Source of the DNA: Microvirga zambiensis WSM3693
GTDB lineage: Bacteria; Pseudomonadota; Alphaproteobacteria; Rhizobiales; Beijerinckiaceae
Assembly: GCF_016735695.1 (NCBI RefSeq)
Contig: NZ_JAERQD010000053.1
Location: forward strand, 1 to 39,585
Direction of reading: 5' to 3'
Length of the DNA: 39,585 nt
Shown piece by piece: positions 15,922 to 24,678 of the stretch (position 1 is its first letter; the number at the start of each line of letters is the position of its first letter). A program made the translations under genes and the position numbers. The notes beneath the pieces were generated by a model. The model did no database searches and was not told the DNA's origin. It was given only the letters and a program-made list of their open reading frames with translations.

Positions 15922-16206
15922 TCACATGCGGCTTCGAGGGATTGTGCTTCGGGGAAACCGCTCGACCTCAACGAGTCTCGTCGCTTCTGGCAGCTCCCGT
16001 GCAGGATAGTCTCGTGTCGGCCTTGCGGTTTCGTCAAGGCGAAGACTGAGTTGCTCGATCGCGTATGCCGTCACGGGCGCTCCGTTCAGCGCGGTCATTT
16101 CTGCCAGATCCTCCGGGAGGGCATCGACCTGCTCTTGGAGGAGAAGAAGAGCGGCTCGGATGGTACTCAACTCTCGTTCATCAACGACAAGGGTGAGTTT
16201 GTTCAT
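15922..16206 (-). CDS. hypothetical protein upstream of the Hfq paralogue
   Basis: This is a 94-residue soluble protein starting MNKLTLVVDERELSTIRAAL, with a long helix (LLLLQEQVDALPEDLAEM) and a charged, proline-containing tail. It stops 31 nt before the Hfq-like start and is probably the first gene of that operon. The ribosome site is weak. I do not recognise a family. Confidence 0.6.
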   Translation of the reverse strand: MNKLTLVVDERELSTIRAALLLLQEQVDALPEDLAEMTALNGAPVTAYAIEQLSLRLDETARPTRDYPARELPEATRLVEVERFPRSTIPRSRM

Positions 16207-16478
16207 TGGGGATATGTCGGCCTCTAAACTTGTCTTCTCAGGCTACCTGCGGATGCGGCGGAAACAAGGCAATTACATCTGTGAACGTGAACTTGGGAGA
16301 GAATAGAAGGATTCTCAAATGGCCCTACCCCCACTACGGCACTAGGCTCCCTCGGATCGGGAGGATCATAAGGTCGAGCATCCGTTGGCAGCCAATCCAG
16401 CGGCCGACATTGTGGCTGCATCGGAGCTGATCTGGAACGCGATGCGGATGGCGCTCATTGATCCTCATCACTTGGCCA

Positions 16479-18689
16479 TTATGAGAGTGCGAGTTCACGC
16501 GAGAGCCATTCCCGCAGTTTCGTCCAGCGCTTCTTCATCTGCCCTCCCCTTACCGCCATGGCGACAGCTTTCTTTTGACCGACCAGGACGACCAGACGCT
16601 TGCCCCGGGTGACACCCGTGTAGAGCAGGTTGCGGGCCAGCATTGTATAATGCTGTGTCACCACTGGAATGATGACGGCAGGATACTCTGAGCCCTGTGA
16701 TTTATGGATCGTGGTGGCATACGCAGGAACTAAGGTGTCGAGTTCGCCGAAGGGATAGGACACCTCTCGCCCGTCGAACGAAGCGATCAGCGCTCCCTCC
16801 TCGTCGTCGATACGGTCGACTGTTCCGAGGTCGCCGTTGAAAACCTCCCGGTCGTAATCGTTCTGCGTCTCCATCACCCGGTCACCGGGCGAGAAGCGCC
16901 AGCCGAACCGCTCCACTCTGGCAGGAGGGTTGGGGTTGAGCACCTCCTGCAGTTGAATGTTCAGATTGCGGGCACCGAGCACTCCCCTGTTCATGGGGCA
17001 AAGCACCTGGATGTCTGTCATCGGATCGAGCCCGAACCGGCGCGGCATGCGTTTCCGGATCATCTGGATGATCTTCGGCACACCCTCCTCGGGATCGTTG
17101 ATCTCGACGAAATAGAAATCGGTCTCCTCGCCAGCGTTTGGCGGCTCGGGCATCTGGCCCTTATTGATCCTGTGGGCGTTGACAACGATCCGGCTCTCAG
17201 CCGCCTGACGGAACACCTCCGTCAGCCTCGCGATGGGAATGCGCCCCGAGGCGATGATGTCAGCCAGAACCTGCCCAGACCCAACTGAGGGCAATTGATC
17301 GACGTCGCCCACCAGTAGCAGACCCGCATGTGAGGGAATCGCTTTGGTCAGGGCATTCATCAGCGGCACGTCCACCATCGAGGTCTCGTCCACCACCAGC
17401 AGGTCGCAGTCGAGTGGGTTGTCCTCATTGCGCGAGAAGCCGCCGTGCTTCGGGTCGATCTCCAGCAGGCGGTGGATGGTCTTGGCCTCCAGCCCTGTCT
17501 GCTCGGTCATGCGTTTGGCCGCGCGTCCCGTGGGGGCAGCCAGCGCTACCCTGACTCCCTTGGCGACGAGCAGGCGCAGGATCGTGTCGAGCAGGGTCGT
17601 CTTGCCCACGCCCGGTCCGCCGGTCACCACCGCCACCTTGGAGGCGAGCACCAGCTTCAGTGCTTCGCGTTGCGAGGCCGCCAAGATCTTGCCTGAGCGG
17701 CCTTCCACCCAGGGAATGGCCTTATCGAGGTCGATCTCGGGCCATGGCAGGGGACCAGATGCCCGCTCGAGCAGCCGGGAGGCGATGGCCTGCTCGGACA
17801 GATACAGCCCTTTGAGAAACAGGCAGGTCTCGTCGCCGATCGTGTCCGAGATGATCTCGCCTTTGGACAGTTCCTCAACCACGGCGGTGCGGATCAGCTC
17901 TTGGCCGACCTCGAGCAGTTGCTCGGCCAGGCGGGTCAGCGCCTCGACCGGCAAGGCGCAGTGTCCCTCGTCAGTAGCGGTCTGCAACGCGAACGAGATG
18001 CCGGCCCGGATCCGCTGCGGCGCCGTCTTCTCCATGCCGAGCTTGGCCGCGATGGCATCGGCGGTCCGGAAGCCGATGCCGCGGACATCCTTCGCGAGCC
18101 GGTAGGGGTCCTCGGTCATGACCTGAATGGCCCCATAGCCATAGGTCTTGAAGATGCGTACGGCACGGGCCGTGCCAACGCCATGGGCATGCAGGAAGAT
18201 CATGATCTCCCGCACCGCCTTCTGCTCCGACCAACCCGACACGATCTTCGATGCCCGCCAAGGGCCGATGCCCTGAACCTCAGTCAGGCGCTCTGGTTGG
18301 GCCTCAATGATGTCGAAGGTGTTCTCGCCAAAGGCGGCGACGATCCGCTTGGCCATGGCCGGTCCGATGCCGCGCATCTGCCCCGAGGCCAGATACTTCT
18401 CGATGCCCTCGGCCCCCGTCGGTGGCGTGGTCTTGAGCATCTCAGCCTTGAACTGCAGCCCGTGCGTGCGGTCGCTGCTCCAGATGCCGCTCGCGGTGAT
18501 CCACTCGCCTGCGCCAACAGCGGGCGTATGGCCGACAACCGTTACCAGATCCCGCTTGCCACGCGCATGCACCTTCAAAACCGCGAAGCCATTCTCGGCA
18601 TTGTGGAAGGTGACGCGCTCGACCGAGCCCGCGAGGGTCTCCAAGATGGGTCGCTGATCAGTCTGTAGCGGTCGGAACATCTGGTTCAT
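16479..18689 (-). CDS. recD2: RecD2-type 5'-3' DNA helicase (SF1B)
   Basis: This is a 736-residue ATP-dependent helicase of the RecD2 (RecD-like/TraA) family, which unwinds DNA without RecBC. An N-terminal OB-like domain is followed by helix-hairpin-helix segments (TEVQGIGPWRASKIVSGW and DVRGIGFRTADAIA). The helicase core has Walker A GGPGVGKTT (K363), DETSMVD (D434-E435), GDVDQLPSVGSG, VFRQA-ESRIVVNAHRIN, and TIHKSQGSEYPAVI with YTGVTRGKRLVVLVG as motifs V and VI. All motifs are intact and the length is normal. It may act in repair or in processing of transferred DNA. It stands alone on this strand; a start at Met-4 (18680) is also possible. Confidence 0.93.
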   Translation of the reverse strand: MNQMFRPLQTDQRPILETLAGSVERVTFHNAENGFAVLKVHARGKRDLVTVVGHTPAVGAGEWITASGIWSSDRTHGLQFKAEMLKTTPPTGAEGIEKYLASGQMRGIGPAMAKRIVAAFGENTFDIIEAQPERLTEVQGIGPWRASKIVSGWSEQKAVREIMIFLHAHGVGTARAVRIFKTYGYGAIQVMTEDPYRLAKDVRGIGFRTADAIAAKLGMEKTAPQRIRAGISFALQTATDEGHCALPVEALTRLAEQLLEVGQELIRTAVVEELSKGEIISDTIGDETCLFLKGLYLSEQAIASRLLERASGPLPWPEIDLDKAIPWVEGRSGKILAASQREALKLVLASKVAVVTGGPGVGKTTLLDTILRLLVAKGVRVALAAPTGRAAKRMTEQTGLEAKTIHRLLEIDPKHGGFSRNEDNPLDCDLLVVDETSMVDVPLMNALTKAIPSHAGLLLVGDVDQLPSVGSGQVLADIIASGRIPIARLTEVFRQAAESRIVVNAHRINKGQMPEPPNAGEETDFYFVEINDPEEGVPKIIQMIRKRMPRRFGLDPMTDIQVLCPMNRGVLGARNLNIQLQEVLNPNPPARVERFGWRFSPGDRVMETQNDYDREVFNGDLGTVDRIDDEEGALIASFDGREVSYPFGELDTLVPAYATTIHKSQGSEYPAVIIPVVTQHYTMLARNLLYTGVTRGKRLVVLVGQKKAVAMAVRGGQMKKRWTKLREWLSRELALS

Positions 18690-19279
18690 GCTGTCTGGCT
18701 GGAAGAATGCCCGGCCTCTTCGACTCTAACTTGGATAGCATTGGTGACGACGTCGGTCTCCACAGCAGACTTTCACAATACAGAATGAGCCGTAATCTTA
18801 CGGCTAGCTCTGCAGTGGTTCGAGTTTAGCTAAGGAGCTCTGTCGAGTCGCAATGGCTGTTTATGTTCTATATTTGTTCTTTTTGTGATCCGAACAGCAA
18901 AGTCACCCCAATCATGCTGGCTGCAAGGACACGGTTGTATATAGAGATCCTGTTCGAGGGCGATGCGCCCCGGCAGCTTCGGGATCAGGCGGAATTTGGA
19001 TCCGACGACCGCCTGTTGCTCGATTGGGACAGCGCAGTACTTACTGTCGAGCGGGCAGCCGGGGGCGGCGTGAAGCCAAAATCGATGCCGTGGTTCGTCC
19101 GCCGTGGAGGCTAGGCAGCCTCAACCAATTCAGCGTCACCGGCACGAACGGCCCCCTGCGCTTGATGAGAAACCAGAGGCAAACGTGAGGGTTGATCATC
19201 GAGGAGATGAACTTCCATGTCAGCGTTGCATTATGTCCTGAAAGAGATATAGTCCATATCGAGACACAATGGTACTGCC
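18690..19279. other. intergenic region before the toxin-antitoxin pair
   Basis: The only candidate gene here is 18914-19114 (+), 66 residues starting MLAARTRLYIEILFEG, which looks protein-like but has no ribosome site and no recognised family. The toxin-antitoxin promoter should lie near 19200-19270. An imperfect operator-like palindrome, ATGG-N5-CCAT (19269-19281), overlaps the antitoxin start codon and could serve autoregulation. Confidence 0.35.
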
Positions 19280-19807
19280 ATGGCACAGCCGCTCAAGAAC
19301 CGAACAGATGCTGAATCACAGGCTCTCCCTCACCTGGAGCAATCGCGCTTCGAGCCTGCCAGTCGCAGGCGCCTGAGCGCCCCCGGCATGCGCACTTTCC
19401 TGGCCATAGCCGACCTATGGGCTTTGACCGAGCAGGAGCGCCTCCGGATCCTCGGGTACCCGGCCCGTTCGACCTACCACAAGTGGGCCAAACAGGCCCG
19501 TGAGCATGCCGAGTTTACCCTGGACGCCGATGTTCTGACCCGGATCTCGGCAGTCCTCGGAATCTACCAGGCGTTGCGAATCCTGTTCGAAACCGAACAG
19601 GAGGGCTTGTCATGGCTTCGCGGGCCGCACCAGGCCACGATGTTCGGCGGTCATCCGCCGATCGAACTGATGACTGATGGCACCCAGGACAGCCTCCTGA
19701 CCGTCCGGCGCTTTCTGGATGCGGCCCGTGGCGGCTTCTACATGGAGCCCAATGAGGTCGACCGAAACTTTGTCCCTTATAAAGATACGGATATCCACTT
19801 CTCGTGA
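19280..19807 (+). CDS. Xre/MbcA/ParS-family antitoxin
   Basis: This is a 175-residue antitoxin. The region ~38-75 (MRTFLAIADLWALTEQERLR, then LGYPARSTYHKWAK) is the N-terminal helix-turn-helix of the Xre/MbcA/ParS group. Residues ~85-160 form the toxin-binding DUF2384 domain, with the hallmark LTRISAVLGIYQALRILF and the C-terminal part SLLTVRRFLDAARGG. It neutralises the RES toxin encoded immediately downstream and probably represses its own promoter. The stop codon overlaps the toxin start by 4 nt (GTGA), so translation is coupled. Confidence 0.9.
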   Translation: MAQPLKNRTDAESQALPHLEQSRFEPASRRRLSAPGMRTFLAIADLWALTEQERLRILGYPARSTYHKWAKQAREHAEFTLDADVLTRISAVLGIYQALRILFETEQEGLSWLRGPHQATMFGGHPPIELMTDGTQDSLLTVRRFLDAARGGFYMEPNEVDRNFVPYKDTDIHFS

Positions 19808-20472
19808 CCAACGTCGCTGAAGCGCCTTACCCGACTTATCGCCTGATCCCATCCCGGTTTCCGCCCATTGGCCTGTTCGACATGGTGGCAACGCCTGCCG
19901 ATCTGTCGGCGGTCATGGACTTGGTCGGGTGGACCAATGACCGGTTGGTGGCCAGCCGCATTGCCCGCCTTCCCCAACAGGAATGGGTTTATGGCCGGCC
20001 GAATGCCAGCATCGTGATGGCAGCTTTCCTGCACGTCAGCCCCGCCGGAATGCGATTCAATTCGCCCGACCTCGGGGCCTGGTATGCTGCCAGCGAAATC
20101 GAAACGGCGGCAGCCGAGGTCGGACATCATCTCCGACGCGAGGCGGTGGCACGAAGCCTTCCGGAATTGACGCGGGTCTACCGCAGCTATTCAGCGCGCC
20201 TCACCGGTGCCTACCTGGACATTCGCGGCCAACAGGCCGAGCGCCCCAATGTTTATGCACCTGATCGCTACGAGGCCTCGCAGCAATTCGGCGAGGCGAT
20301 CCGTCGTGCAGGTGACGCCGGCATTATCTACGACAGTTTGCGGCGCCGTGGAGGAACCAACGTCGTTGCGCATCGGCCCACGAATGTTCTTGATGTCACG
20401 CAGGCTGATCATTTCGAGATACGCGTTCCGGCTGTCGGGCATCGAATTGATGTGCGCAAACTCACCGCTTAG
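19804..20472 (+). CDS. RES-domain toxin
   Basis: This is a 222-residue toxin of the RES family, whose members deplete NAD+ or ADP-ribosylate targets. Family features seen are YRLIPSRFPP near the N-terminus, RFNSPDLGAWYAASEIETA (R84, with Y94 and E98/E100) and YDSLRRRGGTNVVAHRP (S178). These correspond to the conserved Arg, Glu and Ser of RES. The start is GTG 19804, within the antitoxin stop. The protein appears full length and intact. A truncated VapC lies 27 nt downstream. Confidence 0.9.
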   Translation: MTNVAEAPYPTYRLIPSRFPPIGLFDMVATPADLSAVMDLVGWTNDRLVASRIARLPQQEWVYGRPNASIVMAAFLHVSPAGMRFNSPDLGAWYAASEIETAAAEVGHHLRREAVARSLPELTRVYRSYSARLTGAYLDIRGQQAERPNVYAPDRYEASQQFGEAIRRAGDAGIIYDSLRRRGGTNVVAHRPTNVLDVTQADHFEIRVPAVGHRIDVRKLTA

Positions 20473-20499
20473 AGGTCGAGGGTGTAGAGCCAACGGTCT

Positions 20500-20814
20500 T
20501 TGCTAGCAAGCATTGCAAAGGCTCTGCGTGAAGGAGCCACGTCAAAGGCCAGCGGTCTGGAAGCATGGTGGGCCGCTGTCGAACATCTTTACGGACCTCG
20601 CATCCTTCCTTTTGATGGCGCGGCTGCCCGGGCCGCCGGACGGCTTCTCGACAAGGCTCGCAGCATTGGCCAGTCACCCGGATGGGCCGATGTTGCCATT
20701 GCCGGCGCGGCAAAGGCCCATGGGCTCACGGTCCTGACCCGTAACCTCAGGCACTTCGAGCCGCTTGGCGTTGCATGTCTTGATCCATTCAAACAGGTAC
20801 CTCCACTCCCGTGA
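20500..20814 (+). pseudogene. N-terminally truncated VapC-type PIN toxin
   Basis: The translation gives the C-terminal ~90 residues of a PIN-domain ribonuclease: RILPFDGAAARAAGRL, GWADVAIAGAAKAHGLTVLT and RNLRHFEPLGVACLDPF. The N-terminal strand with the first catalytic Asp and the conserved Glu of the second motif are missing, and the usual RNxxDF Asp is His. No antitoxin lies upstream. The frame begins right after the RES gene, so the 5' end was probably lost when that cassette arrived. It should be inactive. Confidence 0.75.
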
Positions 20815-20906
20815 CGGCAGGTCTTGCGCCGTCCCTCCGATGAGCTGTTCACTCAGACGGGGGTTTGGTTCCTATTGGGTGACGCACTCCAGACCCGGGT
20901 TGGAAT

Positions 20907-21065
20907 CTGCAGCACGTTTTCCGCGACGCTATGCAGAATGTCGCCGTCGTCGGCCTTCGCCATCAACTCGGCCAATGGTAACTTGTCGCCGGTCATCGGA
21001 GTTCCCGCAGCTGGGGTCAAGTGGGGCAACTCCCCCATAGCCGATCCTCCAAACGACTGCCTCAT
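20907..21065 (-). pseudogene. IS256-type transposase N-terminal fragment
   Basis: PLAELMAKADDGDILHSVAE followed by NVLQ (about residues 30-53 of the frame) resembles the start of IS256/Mutator transposases (typically ELMEKAGDGD-LR-AE-VLQ). The similarity ends at about 20907 and the rest of the ~400-residue transposase is missing. No terminal inverted repeats were found. Confidence 0.45.
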
Positions 21066-21819
21066 CCGGCCACCGGCTGGTCAGCAAATCTCCATCAACA
21101 GCGTGAATGTTATCGGTCATCGTGCAGCACCGCATCAAGATCAACGGCATACACTCACATAGCGAGTTCACTCCTGGCTCGCTAGATTGCGCGCAGAAAT
21201 GCCTCCCGGTGGGGGTTTCGTTTCGGCAATCGCCATGTCGAGTTGCCGGCCTTCATGGAACATACCAAAGCTGCCATCGGTAACACGGTGGCTTAGGGGG
21301 AGCAGGTGTGAATGCCGCTATAATCGCATCGGTGCCGGGGCCGCTAAGGACCGCCAGTTGAGTGCCCAGACCGGGTCACACGTGAGACAATTCACACGCT
21401 CGACTACAGCCCGCAGGCCGAGGTGCCAGCGACGGACCCGGTGTGCTCGCAAGTCACTTGGTTTCAGCATCCCGGCCGAAAAATCGATCCCGCTGCGTCT
21501 GCCGGAGATCGATGCGAGAGCAAGCTTGGGCCATGGTGAGGCTGATCGGAGGGCATTCCAATAGGACTTCGGTTCGCCCAATCTGAGGTCACTGTTAGAC
21601 CGCCGGAGCCTCTGTACGATCCTGTCCCTCAATCCGGACCGGAACGCCACCGGCGTGATCGGCACGATGACTCCTGCGGACCTCAGCCCGACAACTGGCC
21701 ATCTTCGACCGTCGCGCACAGTGGCTCGCTATCCTTGCACAAGAGCCAACTCCCGCTTGAACCTGCAGGCATCCTGCAAGCCGCCCTTCAAACCTCGCGC
21801 GCCGGCATGATCAGCACTC
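21066..21819. other. non-coding debris downstream of the relaxase
   Basis: This stretch of about 750 bp has several frames of 80-133 codons on both strands. None shows a recognisable domain or a ribosome site. It probably consists of decayed mobile-element DNA between the IS256 fragment and the relaxase 3' end. Confidence 0.4.
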
Positions 21820-23850
21820 CTAGTCTTTGCCCTCCCGCTCTGTCGTGCCGGAATGCTTTTGTTTGCTTGAGCCCTTCCTTCTTCGATCACTCATGTTTTC
21901 AGGTCCGGATCGCGCCGGCTCCGATAAGGTGGATTGTTCAGCCGCCCCTGGTGTGCTTGCTGGCGTGTCACCTGGAACAGAGCCGGTCAGGCCTTCGCTA
22001 GCCAATTCTTCTGGCCGCGGAACACTTGCTCCCGCAGCGTCACGTCTGGTGTCCATACTGTCTATCCAGGAATACTGCCGGGCCGCGGCGACATCGGTTA
22101 CAGCCCGTTCGAGCAGCCATGCCTTGTAGGGGAGCGGTTCCGTTCGCGGGCGATCCTTTTTCCATTCGGAACGGGTCATGGCCCAGCGTTCCGCCTGACG
22201 CACCTTCAGCCGGTCCCGCCTGATCCGAAACCGCAGTTTCAGCCCCTTCAACCAGAGCCGGCGCAGGCGACCGGGCTGCAGGTAGTTGATAATCAGCGCT
22301 CTCTTCACCTGCTCGCTCCGCTGCAGCCTGCCGTTTTCATGTTGGCGGATCGCCTGCTCTTGGCTCCAGATCCTTTGCCACGCCTCGTCCTCGGTCGCCC
22401 TACTCGCGCGACGCTGCTCCGCTCGGTAGACGCCGTATGCTCTCCTCAGCGTGCTATGATCGTTGATGTCTTGATCCGGAAACCGCTTCCACGCTGCTTC
22501 GGTCTCGGCCTGGGCGCGCGTAAGGCCGCTTCTCTGCCCCCCCTTAGGGCGGGCATTCGGTTTCGCCGCGATCGACCCGGCATGATCCCAACGCTGGAGA
22601 CTCGCCTGACGCTTTCCTCGCTTTGATCGCGCGGTCCTAGCGCGCAGCGCTGCCAGAATGTGCTCTGTCGCTTGCCAAGCGGATCGCAGGCTGATGATCC
22701 TTTGACCCGCATCTGCCCGCAAAATGGCCGTAGCCGGTTCAGCACGGGTTTGCACAACCGCCGCTGGATCAGCCTCAAGCTTCCACCACTCCGGCCTGTT
22801 GCCCATCACCTCTCTTGGCCCGGGCTTCGGCGCGCTAGCCTCAAGCGCGAGGGTCGAGCCCAGCGCCTTTGCCCTTCGTTGGCGGGCCGCCTCCCGACCC
22901 TGACTTGGTGTCCGCACAACCGCTCCACGCCCCGGTATTCCCGCCTTGGCCGTCAGAGCAGCCCGCGCCCTGCCCTCAGCATGGTCGGGATAATCCCCCC
23001 ATCGCGACGCCAGCGCACTGTAGCGGAAATCGGAACCGACCGCAGAGGCCTTGCATCCCGGTGCATCGTCGTCGTGACCTTCAGCGAAAGCGAGCCCATG
23101 AAACGCTCGCCCGTTCTTCGTCGATATTCGCACCGTATGCTTGATGACGATGCTATGCTGGGCAAGGTCGGCGGCGAATTCCTGCCAACTTTCTGCCTCT
23201 TTGGCCGCTTTGACGATCGCAGGCCTGACTACTTCATACCACGGCAATCCGCCGCTGATCTCAAGCCGCACTCGATCCCGCTCGTTGAGCCGCGAGCGGA
23301 TGGCTGGCGAACAAGCATCGCCAGAGCGGTGCCCCTCCCCTTGCCGCTCACGCTGTGCTTCAACCATTGCCCGGTTATGCTTTCCCGGCACGATGGCAAC
23401 GCCTCGCCGCTGAGCGATCTCAGCCATACATCGTTCCGAGTGGACCTTGTACCACGACATCAGCGCCGCCCGTCCATCAGGACCGACCCGATTTGCCACA
23501 ACGTGAACATGGCGATTGTCAGTATCGTCATGAACCATGGCCATGTACTGGTGCCCACCAAGCTGGATCGAGGCGAGCATCTTTCGAATATCAGCTTCGA
23601 TCATCTCGTTTGTCGCCGGCTCATCCCGAGCATACGAAATAATCCAATGAACGACCGGATCGACAGCTCGGCTCAGGTCAGCCTGAGCATCCATCTCCAG
23701 GGCGGCGGTTTCCACGGATAACACGCCACGCAAGAAAGAATGGCTCGGGCGATCACGCTCCTCGCCCTCGATATAAGCCTGACAGGCAGCAAAAGAGCCG
23801 ACCCGACCTTTGACCCCCAGCGGGGGCGGGATCGCCTTGCAGATAGGCAT
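21820..23850 (-). CDS. MOBP-type (TraI/VirD2-like) relaxase
   Basis: This is a 676-residue relaxase predicted to nick oriT and attach covalently to the 5' end of the transferred strand. It follows RP4 TraI closely in the first ~280 residues: FAACQAYIEG gives the catalytic Tyr (Y26), HWIISYA carries the conserved Ser (S72), and HDDTDNRHVHVVANRV gives the metal triad H107, H114 and H116. Later segments (ESWQEFAADLAQHSIVIKHT, KASAVGSDFRYSALASRWG) also match the TraI order. The C-terminal 300 residues are basic and low in complexity. ATG 23850 is one base after the stop codon of the TraJ-like gene, so the two are coupled. It was read by eye against RP4 from memory. Confidence 0.9.
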   Translation of the reverse strand: MPICKAIPPPLGVKGRVGSFAACQAYIEGEERDRPSHSFLRGVLSVETAALEMDAQADLSRAVDPVVHWIISYARDEPATNEMIEADIRKMLASIQLGGHQYMAMVHDDTDNRHVHVVANRVGPDGRAALMSWYKVHSERCMAEIAQRRGVAIVPGKHNRAMVEAQRERQGEGHRSGDACSPAIRSRLNERDRVRLEISGGLPWYEVVRPAIVKAAKEAESWQEFAADLAQHSIVIKHTVRISTKNGRAFHGLAFAEGHDDDAPGCKASAVGSDFRYSALASRWGDYPDHAEGRARAALTAKAGIPGRGAVVRTPSQGREAARQRRAKALGSTLALEASAPKPGPREVMGNRPEWWKLEADPAAVVQTRAEPATAILRADAGQRIISLRSAWQATEHILAALRARTARSKRGKRQASLQRWDHAGSIAAKPNARPKGGQRSGLTRAQAETEAAWKRFPDQDINDHSTLRRAYGVYRAEQRRASRATEDEAWQRIWSQEQAIRQHENGRLQRSEQVKRALIINYLQPGRLRRLWLKGLKLRFRIRRDRLKVRQAERWAMTRSEWKKDRPRTEPLPYKAWLLERAVTDVAAARQYSWIDSMDTRRDAAGASVPRPEELASEGLTGSVPGDTPASTPGAAEQSTLSEPARSGPENMSDRRRKGSSKQKHSGTTEREGKD

Positions 23851-23851
23851 T

Positions 23852-24205
23852 TTAATCCCGGAGCCTCTTTAGAATGGCGACAATGGTACCCACGGCCTCC
23901 TGAGCCTCTTGTGCAAGGACAACCTGTCCGCCGTCGTCGGCTTGCTGTCGCAAGGCCAGCAGATCGAGACCGAGAGCGGATAAGGTGCGGACAGCCTCGC
24001 CCATCTCGGGCGCGAGCCGACGCTGACGGCCGACCTGATTCAGCGAGTGCCCATCGTCCGTCATGAGCCGCGATCGGCAATAGTCGGATAAAGTCATTCC
24101 TGCCGCATCGGCCTGCTGCGCCAGCATCGCCATCTCCACCGTGGTTAATCGCACCCGTAGAATCTCATCTCGCCGATCGCGTTCACCTTTCTGCGGACGA
24201 GGCAT
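23852..24205 (-). CDS. TraJ/MobC-like relaxosome accessory protein
   Basis: This is a 117-residue DNA-binding protein. RDEILRVRLTTVEMAMLAQQ followed by ADAAGMTLSDYCRSRLM is a ribbon-helix-helix fold of the TraJ/MobC/NikA type that binds beside nic and recruits the relaxase. The C-terminal half is helical (LSALGLDLLALRQQADDG). I start at ATG 24205 (MPRPQKGERDRR), which has AGGT just upstream; the frame remains open to 24244. It is the first gene of the leftward operon with the relaxase, in the same order as RP4 traJ-traI. Confidence 0.85.
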   Translation of the reverse strand: MPRPQKGERDRRDEILRVRLTTVEMAMLAQQADAAGMTLSDYCRSRLMTDDGHSLNQVGRQRRLAPEMGEAVRTLSALGLDLLALRQQADDGGQVVLAQEAQEAVGTIVAILKRLRD

Positions 24206-24678
24206 CTCAGACCTGCCGATGCGATGATGATCCGGACACACCATCAGGTGTCAAGATGACTACAATGGCAGGGCTCGTGCAGCCGCATTTCACCTCCGCA
24301 TAGGTGGCATTGGCGCGATTCATACAATGGTGACCTTTCAAAAGGAGATGCCGGATCAAGGGCTGATAGCAGCTGACGTCGATACCCGCACTTGGTTTTT
24401 TGTAGTCACAACTCACCGCTGGCCCATTTCATAAGCTTTTGGGATCGCCGCCCGCTTTGTGATCAAGCTGATTGCCGCTGGATAGCCGCGCGAATCGGGT
24501 CCATGCCAGAGCGAATCGGCAAAATTTCCATGCGAATCGGCAAATTCCGCGATGCCGAATCGCCAAATTTGACAACGAAGAAGCACTTCTCCATAGGCGA
24601 AATCGTGCGGTCCATCTGCCGCTACGGCACCCCTTCCTGAACCAAGGTTGAGGTCCACCTGACTTGATAGGAGAGACT
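24206..24678. other. putative oriT region
   Basis: This is the 473-bp divergent gap between the TraJ-like and TraK-like genes, the position of oriT in RP4. Inverted repeats lie at 24235-24252 (GACAC-A-CC / GGTGTC) and 24291-24306 (CACCT-N6-AGGTG). On the minus strand CATCTTGA abuts the first repeat and differs by one base from the MOBP nic core (ATCCTG). An A/T-rich stretch (GGTTTTTTGTAG at 24394-24405) and four phased repeats (24490-24562) follow. The exact nic site is not established. Confidence 0.55.
24490..24562. repeat. four helically phased CGAATCG repeats
   Basis: CGAATCG occurs at 24491, 24512, 24533 and 24556, that is at 21, 21 and 23 bp intervals (about two helical turns). Copies two to four are followed by a short A/T patch (CAAAATTT, CAAATT, CCAAATTT). 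Such phasing suggests intrinsic bending or cooperative binding on one face of the helix, for instance by the TraK-like protein encoded 117 bp downstream. Confidence 0.7.

Noticed and set aside
21318..21719. 133-codon minus-strand frame near the IS256 fragment, considered as a transposase remnant
   Set aside because: No transposase motif could be recognised; kept only as debris.
24207..24416. 69-codon minus-strand frame within the putative oriT
   Set aside because: No ribosome site and it fills a region expected to be regulatory.
24490..24562. CRISPR-like array
   Set aside because: The repeat core is only 7 bp with 14-16 bp gaps that are themselves similar; this is a phased binding-site array, not CRISPR.
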